From: Parashewanella sp049608225
GTDB lineage: Bacteria; Pseudomonadota; Gammaproteobacteria; Enterobacterales; Shewanellaceae
DNA: 64,000 nt
Direction: 5' to 3'
Assembly: GCA_049608225.1 (NCBI GenBank)
Contig: JBMYXI010000008.1
Coordinates: 3,790-67,789, forward strand
Position numbers and translations under genes: made by a program. A model generated the notes under the pieces. The model did not search any database. It saw only the letters and a list, made by a program, of their open reading frames with translations, and had not been told where the DNA came from. Within the stretch, counting starts at the first letter, position 1, and each line of letters begins with the position of its first letter. Positions 53,092 through 60,542 of the stretch are shown piece after piece.

Positions 53092-54426
53092 ATGATTACA
53101 ATTAAGAAAGGATTGGATCTGCCCATTGTCGGCGGACCAGAACAAGTTATCCATAATGGCCCAGCCATTAAACAGGTAGCTACCTTAGGTGAAGAGTATA
53201 TTGGCTTGCGTCCTACCATGAAAATCAAGGTGGGTGATAAAGTTAAAAAAGGTCAGGTAATTTTTGAAGATAAAAAAAATCCTGGCGTTAAATATACTGC
53301 ATTTGCTAGTGGTACTGTTGCCGAAGTAAACCGGGGTGCTAAACGCGTCCTGCAATCTGTCGTTATCAATGTAGAAGGCGATGATGCCGTTGCATTTGAT
53401 AAGTATGATGCAGCGCAGCTTAATAGCATCGATGCAGCAAAGATCCGTGAGAATCTGATTGAGTCAGGTTTATGGACAGCCTTGCGTACTCGCCCATTCA
53501 GTAAAGTTCCAGCCGTAGATTCGTCTGCCGCAGGCATCTTTGTGACTGCGATTGATACGCAACCGCTTGCCGCCGATCCTGCTGTTGTCATTAATGAACA
53601 CAAAGAAGATTTTGCTAACGGGTTAACTCTGTTAGCGAAACTGACAGATGGTAAAGTGTATCTGTGTAAAGCCCAAGGTGCTGATATCCCAACAGCAAAC
53701 GCATCTGTCGAAGAATTTGGCGGCGTTCATCCTGCAGGCTTAGTTGGTACTCATATTCATAACCTACTTCCTGCTTCTGCAAGTCGTACGGTTTGGCATA
53801 TTGGTTATCAAGATGTAATAGCCATTGGTCAGCTATTTACAAGCGGCGAACTTAACGTAAATCGCGTTGTTGCTGTGGGTGGTCCAAAAGCCTTAAAACC
53901 AAGACTACTTCGTACTGTGTGTGGTGCGAATGTCGTTGAACTAATGGCTAAAGAAACCCAAGAAGGAAATACACGTGTGATTTCTGGTTCGATCTTAAAT
54001 GGTCGTACTGCGACAGGGCCACATGCCTACCTTGGTCGTTATCACAATCAAATCAGTGTGCTTGAAGAAGGCACTGAAAAAGAGTTTATTGGTTGGGCAA
54101 TGCCTGGTGCGAACAAGTTCTCAGCTACTCGCGCATTCTTAAGCCACTTGTCTCCATCTAAGCTATTTAACATCACAACCAGCACAGGCGGTTCTGATCG
54201 TTCTATGGTGCCAATTGGTGCTTACGAGCGTGTAATGCCGTTAGACATTCTTCCTACTATGCTGCTACGTGACCTGCTTTCAGGCGACGTTGATGGCGCA
54301 CAATCATTAGGTGCGTTAGAGCTGGATGAAGAAGATTTAGCATTGTGTACTTTCGTATGTCCAGGCAAGTATGACTATGGTTCATATCTTCGCGACTGTT
54401 TAGATACGATCGAGAGGGAAGGCTAA
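53092..54426 (+). CDS. nqrA: Na+-translocating NADH:quinone reductase subunit A
   Basis: About 444 residues. The N-terminus MITIKKGLDLPIVGGPEQ is characteristic of NqrA. Family stretches such as KIKVGDKVKKGQVIFEDKKN and the biotinyl-like early domain are visible, as is the GGVHPAGLVGTHIHNLLPAS segment. NqrA is the peripheral quinone-associated subunit of the sodium pump. It is first in a tight operon: the nqrB start overlaps its stop by one base pair. Start ATG 53092 is chosen on family homology; the frame continues upstream without a better site. Confidence 0.96.
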   Translation: MITIKKGLDLPIVGGPEQVIHNGPAIKQVATLGEEYIGLRPTMKIKVGDKVKKGQVIFEDKKNPGVKYTAFASGTVAEVNRGAKRVLQSVVINVEGDDAVAFDKYDAAQLNSIDAAKIRENLIESGLWTALRTRPFSKVPAVDSSAAGIFVTAIDTQPLAADPAVVINEHKEDFANGLTLLAKLTDGKVYLCKAQGADIPTANASVEEFGGVHPAGLVGTHIHNLLPASASRTVWHIGYQDVIAIGQLFTSGELNVNRVVAVGGPKALKPRLLRTVCGANVVELMAKETQEGNTRVISGSILNGRTATGPHAYLGRYHNQISVLEEGTEKEFIGWAMPGANKFSATRAFLSHLSPSKLFNITTSTGGSDRSMVPIGAYERVMPLDILPTMLLRDLLSGDVDGAQSLGALELDEEDLALCTFVCPGKYDYGSYLRDCLDTIEREG

Positions 54427-55625
54427 TGAGCTTGAAGAATTTTTTCGAACGTATCGAGCCTGATTTTGAAAAAGGCGGAAAATACGAAAAGTGGTATGCC
54501 CTATTTGAAGCGGTATACACGGTATTTTATACCCCAGGTAAGGTGAACCGTGGACGTACTCACGTTCGTGATAACATCGACCTAAAACGTATCATGATCA
54601 CCGTTTGGGCGTGTACCTTCCCTGCCATGTTCATGGGTATGTACAACGTTGGTCTACAAGCGCAAGATGCATTGATTGCGGGTTTTGCTACGCCAGACGT
54701 ATGGCAAGTAGACTTATTCGGCATGTTTGGTACTGAGCTAACGAAAGATGCTGGCTGGACTACCCTCATGTGGTATGGTGCCTGTTTCTTCCTCCCTATT
54801 TATGCCGTGACCTTTGTGGTTGGTGGTTTCTGGGAAGTACTATTTGCATCAGTTCGCGGTCACGAAGTTAACGAAGGTTTCTTTGTTACCTCGGTGCTTT
54901 TCGCATTAACACTGCCTGCAACCATTCCGTTATGGATGGTAGCGCTAGGTATTACCTTCGGTGTAGTAGTTGCGAAAGAAATCTTTGGTGGCACAGGTCG
55001 TAACTTCCTTAACCCTGCATTAGCGGGTCGTGCTTTCCTATTCTTTGCTTACCCGCTAAACATGTCAGGCGACACCACTTGGGTTGTGGCTGACGGTTTC
55101 TCTGGTGCAACAGCGCTAAGCCAAGCGGCTGCTGGTCACTTAAGCTATGCGTTTGACCAAAGCTGGTGGGATGCGTTCTTAGGTTTCATTCCTGGTTCTA
55201 TGGGTGAAGTATCGACGATTGCTATCTTGCTTGGTGGTTTAGTGATCATCTACGCACGTATTGCATCATGGAGAATCGTATCAGGTGTGATGCTAGGTAT
55301 GATTGCCGTATCAACGCTGTTGAATGTAATCGGTAGTGATACTAACCCAATGTTTGCGATGCCTTGGTACTGGCACCTTGTATTAGGTGGTTTTGCCTTC
55401 GGTATGATGTTTATGGCAACTGACCCTGTATCAGCATCATTTACTAACAAAGGTAAATGGGCATACGGTATGTTGATCGGTGCAATGGTGGTGTTTGTTC
55501 GTGTGATCAATCCAGCATTCCCTGAAGGTATGATGTTGGCGATTCTGTTTGCTAACTTGTTTGCGCCTTTATTCGATCACTTCGTAGTACAAGGTAACAT
55601 TAAGCGGAGGATCGCTCGTGGCTAA
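54426..55625 (+). CDS. nqrB: Na+-translocating NADH:quinone reductase subunit B
   Basis: A 399-residue integral-membrane subunit with about ten helices. It carries covalent FMN on a Thr in the flavinylation motif ADGFSGATALSQ (Thr229) and helps form the Na+ path. The modification is made by ApbE, encoded downstream. The C-terminus ends in a conserved basic tail, and nqrC overlaps by 8 nt. Confidence 0.97.
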   Translation: MSLKNFFERIEPDFEKGGKYEKWYALFEAVYTVFYTPGKVNRGRTHVRDNIDLKRIMITVWACTFPAMFMGMYNVGLQAQDALIAGFATPDVWQVDLFGMFGTELTKDAGWTTLMWYGACFFLPIYAVTFVVGGFWEVLFASVRGHEVNEGFFVTSVLFALTLPATIPLWMVALGITFGVVVAKEIFGGTGRNFLNPALAGRAFLFFAYPLNMSGDTTWVVADGFSGATALSQAAAGHLSYAFDQSWWDAFLGFIPGSMGEVSTIAILLGGLVIIYARIASWRIVSGVMLGMIAVSTLLNVIGSDTNPMFAMPWYWHLVLGGFAFGMMFMATDPVSASFTNKGKWAYGMLIGAMVVFVRVINPAFPEGMMLAILFANLFAPLFDHFVVQGNIKRRIARG

Positions 55626-56418
55626 CGCAAATAAAGATTCATTCAGCAGAACCCTGCTCGTTGTAGTTGGTCTATGTTTGGTGTGTTCTATTTTGGTATC
55701 AGCTGCAGCAGTAATGCTTAAGCCAATCCAAGATGACAACAAGAGCTTTGATCAGCAAAAATACATTTTAGAAGCGGCAAACCTACTTGATACGCGTAAT
55801 CTGACCATGACTAAAGCTGAAGTTAAAAAGCTTTACGACGAGCGTATTACAGCAAAAGTAGTAAACCTAAAAACAGGTGACTTTGTTAATGGTATCGACG
55901 GTAATACGTTCGATATGGACAAAGCGGCTCGCGACCCTAAAAACTCTTTCGTTCCTAAGCACGACGTTGCATCCGTTAAGCGTGTAGCAAACGATGCAGT
56001 TGTTTACTTGGTTCGCAGTGAACAAGGCAAACTAGAGACCATCATTTTACCGGTTAAAGGTTATGGTCTTTGGTCAACAATGTACGCATTCCTTGCGGTT
56101 AAGCCTGACATGAATACCATTGAGAACTTGGTTTACTACAAGTTCTCAGGCAGTGGTGAAACTCCAGGTCTTGGTGGTGAAGTACAAAATCCTAAGTGGA
56201 TTGCTAAGTGGAATGGCAAGAAGTTATACGATGATAAAGGCAACTTAGCGATTAAAGTCACTAAGAACCCTGCAGAAGCGATGACGGTACATGGTGTTGA
56301 TGCACTTTCTGGTGCAACGCTAACCAGTAATGGTGTACAGCACTCACTAACGTTCTGGTTAGGTAACGAAGGCTTTGCTCGTTTCATCGAGAAAGTTCGT
56401 AAAGGAGGGCTAAGCTAA
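55618..56418 (+). CDS. nqrC: Na+-translocating NADH:quinone reductase subunit C
   Basis: A 266-residue subunit with one N-terminal membrane helix and a periplasmic flavin domain. The second covalent FMN attaches at Thr234 in DALSGATLTSNG. The GxGLWSTMYAFLAV and ETPGLGGEV motifs are typical of FMN-binding domains (RnfG/NqrC). It overlaps nqrB, and its stop touches the start of nqrD. Confidence 0.97.
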   Translation: MANANKDSFSRTLLVVVGLCLVCSILVSAAAVMLKPIQDDNKSFDQQKYILEAANLLDTRNLTMTKAEVKKLYDERITAKVVNLKTGDFVNGIDGNTFDMDKAARDPKNSFVPKHDVASVKRVANDAVVYLVRSEQGKLETIILPVKGYGLWSTMYAFLAVKPDMNTIENLVYYKFSGSGETPGLGGEVQNPKWIAKWNGKKLYDDKGNLAIKVTKNPAEAMTVHGVDALSGATLTSNGVQHSLTFWLGNEGFARFIEKVRKGGLS

Positions 56419-57050
56419 TGGCTAACGCTAAAGAGCTAAAATCAGTTTTAACTGGTCCTATTATCAGTAACAACCCGATTGCTCTGCAAATCTTGGGTGT
56501 ATGTAGTGCGCTTGCGGTAACCAGTAAAATGGAAACAGCCTTGGTGATGACCTTGGCATTGACCGCAGTAACGGCATTCTCGAACCTGTTTATTTCAATG
56601 ATCCGTGAACAGATCCCGAGCAGTGTTCGTATCATCGTACAAATGACCATTATTGCATCATTGGTAATCGTGGTAGACCAAGTACTACAAGCATTCGCTT
56701 ATGACGTAGCTAAGCAGCTTTCGGTATTCGTTGGTCTGATCATTACCAACTGTATCGTAATGGGTCGTGCAGAAGCCTATGCGATGAAGACTCCACCAAT
56801 GATGAGCTTCATGGATGGTATCGGTAACGGTTTAGGTTACGGTGCAATTCTGCTTGCGGTTGGTTTTGTTCGTGAATTGTTCGGTAACGGTAGCTTATTC
56901 GGTATCGAAATCATGAAAAAGATTTCGGAAGGCGGTTGGTATCAGCCAAACGGTCTGTTACTGCTTCCACCAAGTGCGTTCTTCTTGATTGGTATTCTGA
57001 TCTGGATCATCCGTACTTACAAGCCTGATCAAGTTGAAGCGAAAGGGTAA
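56418..57050 (+). CDS. nqrD: Na+-translocating NADH:quinone reductase subunit D
   Basis: A 210-residue membrane subunit with six predicted helices. It is related to RnfE and carries inverted-topology homology with NqrE. Conserved features include LKSVLTGPIISNNPIALQIL, NCIVMGRAEAYAMK (Cys of the membrane Fe centre shared with NqrE) and GLGYGAILLAVGFVRELFGN. Confidence 0.96.
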   Translation: MANAKELKSVLTGPIISNNPIALQILGVCSALAVTSKMETALVMTLALTAVTAFSNLFISMIREQIPSSVRIIVQMTIIASLVIVVDQVLQAFAYDVAKQLSVFVGLIITNCIVMGRAEAYAMKTPPMMSFMDGIGNGLGYGAILLAVGFVRELFGNGSLFGIEIMKKISEGGWYQPNGLLLLPPSAFFLIGILIWIIRTYKPDQVEAKG

Positions 57051-57055
57051 GAACG

Positions 57056-57664
57056 ATGGAACATTATATTAGTTTATTCATTCGCTCTGTTTTCATTGAA
57101 AACATGGCACTGTCATTCTTCCTAGGTATGTGTACTTTCTTGGCCGTATCTAAGAAAGTAACGACCTCTATGGGCTTAGGTGTTGCAGTAATCGTAGTTT
57201 TGGCGATTTCTGTACCAGTTAACCAAGTGATCTATCAAGCATTGTTGGCTCCGGGCGCACTTAAGTGGGCTGGTTTCCCAGATGCTGATTTGAGCTTCCT
57301 TAAGTTCATCACCTTTATTGGTGTCATTGCGGCTCTAGTACAAATTTTGGAAATGACGTTAGATAAGTATTTCCCACCTTTGTACAACGCGCTAGGTATT
57401 TTCCTACCGCTGATCACCGTAAACTGTGCAATCTTCGGTGCAGTTTCATTCATGGTTGAGCGTGATTACAACCTGACTGAAAGCGTAGTGTTCGGTATTG
57501 GTTCTGGTGTAGGTTGGGCTCTGGCTATCGTTTTGCTTGCGGGTATCCGTGAGAAAATGAAGTACGCAGACGTACCTGATGGTCTTCGTGGTCTAGGTAT
57601 TACCTTTATCACAGCGGGTCTAATGGCCTTAGGTTTCATGTCTTTCTCTGGCGTCTCTTTATAA
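57056..57664 (+). CDS. nqrE: Na+-translocating NADH:quinone reductase subunit E
   Basis: A 202-residue six-helix membrane subunit, homologous to RnfA and pairing with NqrD. Diagnostic stretches are FLGMCTFLAVSKKVTTSMGL and FLPLITVNCAIFGAVSFM, each holding a Cys (C26 region and VNCA) that binds the intramembrane iron centre. Confidence 0.96.
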   Translation: MEHYISLFIRSVFIENMALSFFLGMCTFLAVSKKVTTSMGLGVAVIVVLAISVPVNQVIYQALLAPGALKWAGFPDADLSFLKFITFIGVIAALVQILEMTLDKYFPPLYNALGIFLPLITVNCAIFGAVSFMVERDYNLTESVVFGIGSGVGWALAIVLLAGIREKMKYADVPDGLRGLGITFITAGLMALGFMSFSGVSL

Positions 57665-57698
57665 GACGCCTTAGGCCAGACCTTTAAAGGATAAGTTA

Positions 57699-58925
57699 AT
57701 GGATATTGTAATTTTAGGTGTAGGTATGTTCACCTTGATCGTCCTAGCTTTGGTATTAGTGATTTTATTCGCTAAGTCAAAACTGGTTGCATCAGGCGAT
57801 ATTACCATTGGCATCAACGGCGATGCTGACAAAGCCATTAAAACCGCAGCTGGCGGTAAGTTATTAGGCGCATTAGCTGAAAGCGGTATTTTCGTTTCTA
57901 GTGCTTGTGGTGGCGGTGGCTCATGTGGTCAGTGTCGTGTAAACGTTAAGTCTGGTGGTGGTGATATCCTGCCAACCGAACTTGACCACATCACTAAAGG
58001 TGAAGCGCGTAACGGTTGTCGTCTTTCTTGTCAGGTTAACGTGAAAACTGACATGGAAATCGAACTTGACGAAGAAATCTTCGGTATCAAGAAGTGGGAA
58101 TGTGAAGTTATCTCTAACGATAACAAAGCGACCTTCATTAAAGAACTTAAGCTTGGTATCCCTGATGGCGAATCTGTACCTTTCCGTGCAGGTGGTTACA
58201 TTCAGATTGAAGCACCGGCTCACCATGTTAAGTACGCTGATTTCGATGTTCCTGAAGAATATCGTGGCGACTGGGAGCACTTTGGTTTCTTCAAGCTTGA
58301 GTCTAAAGTAGACGAAGAAACGATCCGTGCCTACTCAATGGCGAACTACCCAGAAGAAGAAGGCATCATCATGTTGAACGTGCGTATCGCTACGCCACCG
58401 CCACGTGATCTAAGCCTACCTTGCGGTAAGATGTCATCGTACATCTGGAGCCTAAAAGCAGGCGACAAGGTAACCATCTCTGGTCCATTCGGTGAGTTCT
58501 TCGCGAAAGAAACTGACGCTGAAATGGTATTCGTTGGTGGTGGTGCGGGTATGGCGCCAATGCGTTCTCACATCTTCGATCAGCTTAAGCGTCTTAAATC
58601 TAAGCGTAAGATGAGCTTCTGGTACGGTGCTCGTTCTAAGCGTGAAATGTTCTATGTCGAAGATTTTGACGGTCTAGCGGCTGAGAATGATAACTTCGAC
58701 TGGCACGTTGCCCTTTCAGATCCACAACCAGAAGATAACTGGGACGGATACACTGGTTTCATTCATAACGTATTGTATGAAAACTACCTACGTGACCATG
58801 AAGCACCAGAAGATTGTGAATTCTACATGTGTGGTCCTCCAATGATGAACGCTGCTGTTATTGGCATGCTAAAAGATCTTGGTGTAGAAGACGAAAACAT
58901 CCTATTGGATGACTTCGGTGGCTAA
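57699..58925 (+). CDS. nqrF: Na+-translocating NADH:quinone reductase subunit F
   Basis: A 408-residue NADH-oxidising subunit. One N-terminal membrane helix is followed by a 2Fe-2S ferredoxin domain (SACGGGGSCGQCRV and GCRLSCQ), an FAD-binding barrel (RAYSMANYPEEEG) and an NADH domain (FVGGGAGMAPMRSH; FYMCGPPMMNAAV). Electrons enter the pump here. It is the last gene of the operon before the terminator. Confidence 0.98.
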   Translation: MDIVILGVGMFTLIVLALVLVILFAKSKLVASGDITIGINGDADKAIKTAAGGKLLGALAESGIFVSSACGGGGSCGQCRVNVKSGGGDILPTELDHITKGEARNGCRLSCQVNVKTDMEIELDEEIFGIKKWECEVISNDNKATFIKELKLGIPDGESVPFRAGGYIQIEAPAHHVKYADFDVPEEYRGDWEHFGFFKLESKVDEETIRAYSMANYPEEEGIIMLNVRIATPPPRDLSLPCGKMSSYIWSLKAGDKVTISGPFGEFFAKETDAEMVFVGGGAGMAPMRSHIFDQLKRLKSKRKMSFWYGARSKREMFYVEDFDGLAAENDNFDWHVALSDPQPEDNWDGYTGFIHNVLYENYLRDHEAPEDCEFYMCGPPMMNAAVIGMLKDLGVEDENILLDDFGG

Positions 58926-58957
58926 TGCCTTTATTCGCTAAACATTGACTTAGCGAC

Positions 58958-59009
58958 AAAAAAGCTGCATACAACTCAAAAACTCCTGAGTTGGTGCGGC
59001 TTTTTTTTT
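58958..59009 (+). terminator. Intrinsic terminator after nqrF
   Basis: A long stem pairs AAAAAAGC...CAACTCA with TGAGTTG...GGCTTTTTT and is followed by a nine-base T-run. A smaller hairpin, TCGCTAA/TTAGCGA (58935-58956), immediately precedes it. Confidence 0.88.
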
Positions 59010-59054
59010 GGCATGTATTAGAATACAAGCAGTGGAATCAATTGGAGCTCGATA

Positions 59055-60086
59055 ATGGATTTTTTCAGAAAATATAAAGCGTTTTATTTGTTAACAGCTG
59101 CGTTTGTTGTAGCATACTTAGCTTCTTGCAGTCGACATGTTGAAACCGTGTCGCTTTCAGGCGGTACAATGGGAACGACTTACCATATTAAATTTGTGCC
59201 AAGTGAAAACACACCAGATACCCAAACCTTACATGCGGATATTGATCTCACTCTGGAGTTAGTGAACGATCAAATGTCGACTTACCGACCTGAATCTGAG
59301 TTATCTCGTTTTAACAAGCTTAAAAAAGGGGAAAGCATTAAGGTATCGGGTGATCTTATTACGGTTATCAATCATGCAAAAGTGCTGCGTGATGAGTCTG
59401 CTGGTGCATTAGACGTCACGGTAGGACCTTTAGTGAATCTTTGGGGGTTTGGTCCAGAGAAGCGTCGTGTTGAGCCTCCCAAGCAGTCAGAGATTGACGC
59501 AGCAAGAGCGAAAATGAATTTGGATGCTGTCACTATTAACGGAGAATACTTGATCAAAAACGCCGATAATCTTTATGTGGACTTATCGACTATTGCTAAA
59601 GGTTTTGGTGTTGATAAAGTTGCTTCTATTTTAGAAAAAAACCACGTAACCAATTATCTGGTTGAAATTGGCGGTGAGCTACGTGTGAAAGGCAAAAAGG
59701 CGGATGACTCAGATTGGCGTATAGCAGTTGAAAAACCGACTACAGATGAACGTGCGGTTCAACAAGTGATTACTCCCGGTGATATGGCAATGGCGACGTC
59801 AGGCGATTATCGTATTTATTTTGAAGAAAACGGTAAGCGTTATACCCATATTATCGATCCAACAACCGGTTATCCTGTGGAGCATAAGCTTGTCTCTGCA
59901 ACTGTGCTTTACGAAAATTGCATGATGGCTGATGGTTATTCAACGGCAATGATGGTAATGGGCACTGAAAAGGCATTAGCACTTGCCAAAAAGAAAAACT
60001 TAGCGATAATGCTGATCGAAAAGCAGCCAGATGGATTTAAAGTCATTTACAGTGATGCCTTCAAGCCATTTGTTCAAGATAAGTAA
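59055..60086 (+). CDS. apbE: FAD:protein FMN transferase (flavinyltransferase) lipoprotein
   Basis: A 343-residue lipoprotein (lipobox LASC, Cys at residue 25) that transfers FMN from FAD to the SGAT-type Thr of NqrB and NqrC. Visible motifs are GGTMGTTYHIKF at the start of the fold, DLSTIAKGFGVDKVA, MATSGDYRIYFEENGKRYTH and the metal/FAD-binding HIIDPTTGYPV. It follows nqrF beyond a terminator, so it has a separate promoter, and precedes nqrM by 14 nt. Confidence 0.96.
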   Translation: MDFFRKYKAFYLLTAAFVVAYLASCSRHVETVSLSGGTMGTTYHIKFVPSENTPDTQTLHADIDLTLELVNDQMSTYRPESELSRFNKLKKGESIKVSGDLITVINHAKVLRDESAGALDVTVGPLVNLWGFGPEKRRVEPPKQSEIDAARAKMNLDAVTINGEYLIKNADNLYVDLSTIAKGFGVDKVASILEKNHVTNYLVEIGGELRVKGKKADDSDWRIAVEKPTTDERAVQQVITPGDMAMATSGDYRIYFEENGKRYTHIIDPTTGYPVEHKLVSATVLYENCMMADGYSTAMMVMGTEKALALAKKKNLAIMLIEKQPDGFKVIYSDAFKPFVQDK

Positions 60087-60100
60087 ATCGGAGCGGAAAT

Positions 60101-60325
60101 ATGGGCACTTTTGTTGCCGCCTTTGTGGTGTTGTTAGTCTTTTTCTTATTAATGTCAGTGGGTTTTCTGGTAAAGAAGAAAGCTGTTGAAGGAAGTTGTG
60201 GCGGTTTAGGTGCATTAGGCATTGAGAAAGCCTGTGATTGTGATGATCCTTGTGATCGCCGTAAACGTAAAATGGAAAAAGAAGCCGCTCGTCAAGAAAT
60301 GCTTCAGAAAAATCGAATTATCTAG
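60101..60325 (+). CDS. nqrM: NqrM, Na+-NQR maturation factor
   Basis: A 74-residue protein with one N-terminal membrane helix and four Cys (C33, C45, C47, C51) in GSCGGLGALGIEKACDCDDP. This pattern defines NqrM (DUF539), which is needed for assembly of the pump, probably by delivering iron to NqrD/NqrE. It lies next to apbE as in other gammaproteobacteria. Confidence 0.94.
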   Translation: MGTFVAAFVVLLVFFLLMSVGFLVKKKAVEGSCGGLGALGIEKACDCDDPCDRRKRKMEKEAARQEMLQKNRII

Positions 60326-60330
60326 TTTTT

Positions 60331-60357
60331 AAAGGCTCTGTTTAGAGCCTTTGTTTT
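60331..60357 (+). terminator. Intrinsic terminator after nqrM
   Basis: AAAGGCTCT and AGAGCCTTT form a perfect 9-bp stem with a 4-base loop, followed by GTTTT. Confidence 0.85.
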
Positions 60358-60383
60358 ATTTGGAACTCTTGGCTTTTTCACAA

Positions 60384-60441
60384 TTGACGAGCTGTCTAAG
60401 GTTGCATCTAACTTAGATGTGCTCATTTTTCTGTTCGTCAA
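60384..60441. repeat. 58-bp inverted-repeat element upstream of the U-box gene
   Basis: TTGACGA (60384-60390) and TCGTCAA (60435-60441) bound a segment with internal GAGC/GCTC and CATCTA/TAGATG pairings. Its shape, and the internal order GAGC...CTAAG...GCTC, loosely resemble the first module of the element at 32877-32963, though the sequence differs. It may be a decayed dispersed repeat or an extended terminator. Confidence 0.4.
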
Positions 60442-60542
60442 ATCTTTTGCAATCTAACGAGTAGGTTACGCAGGTTAACAATAATTAATAGAGTTCATTG
60501 TTCAATTGGATATAATCTGACCACATTGAATGATCAGCTTTC

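Noticed and set aside
53253..53603. 116-codon minus-strand frame opposite nqrA
   Set aside because: Shadow of the conserved NqrA N-terminal half.
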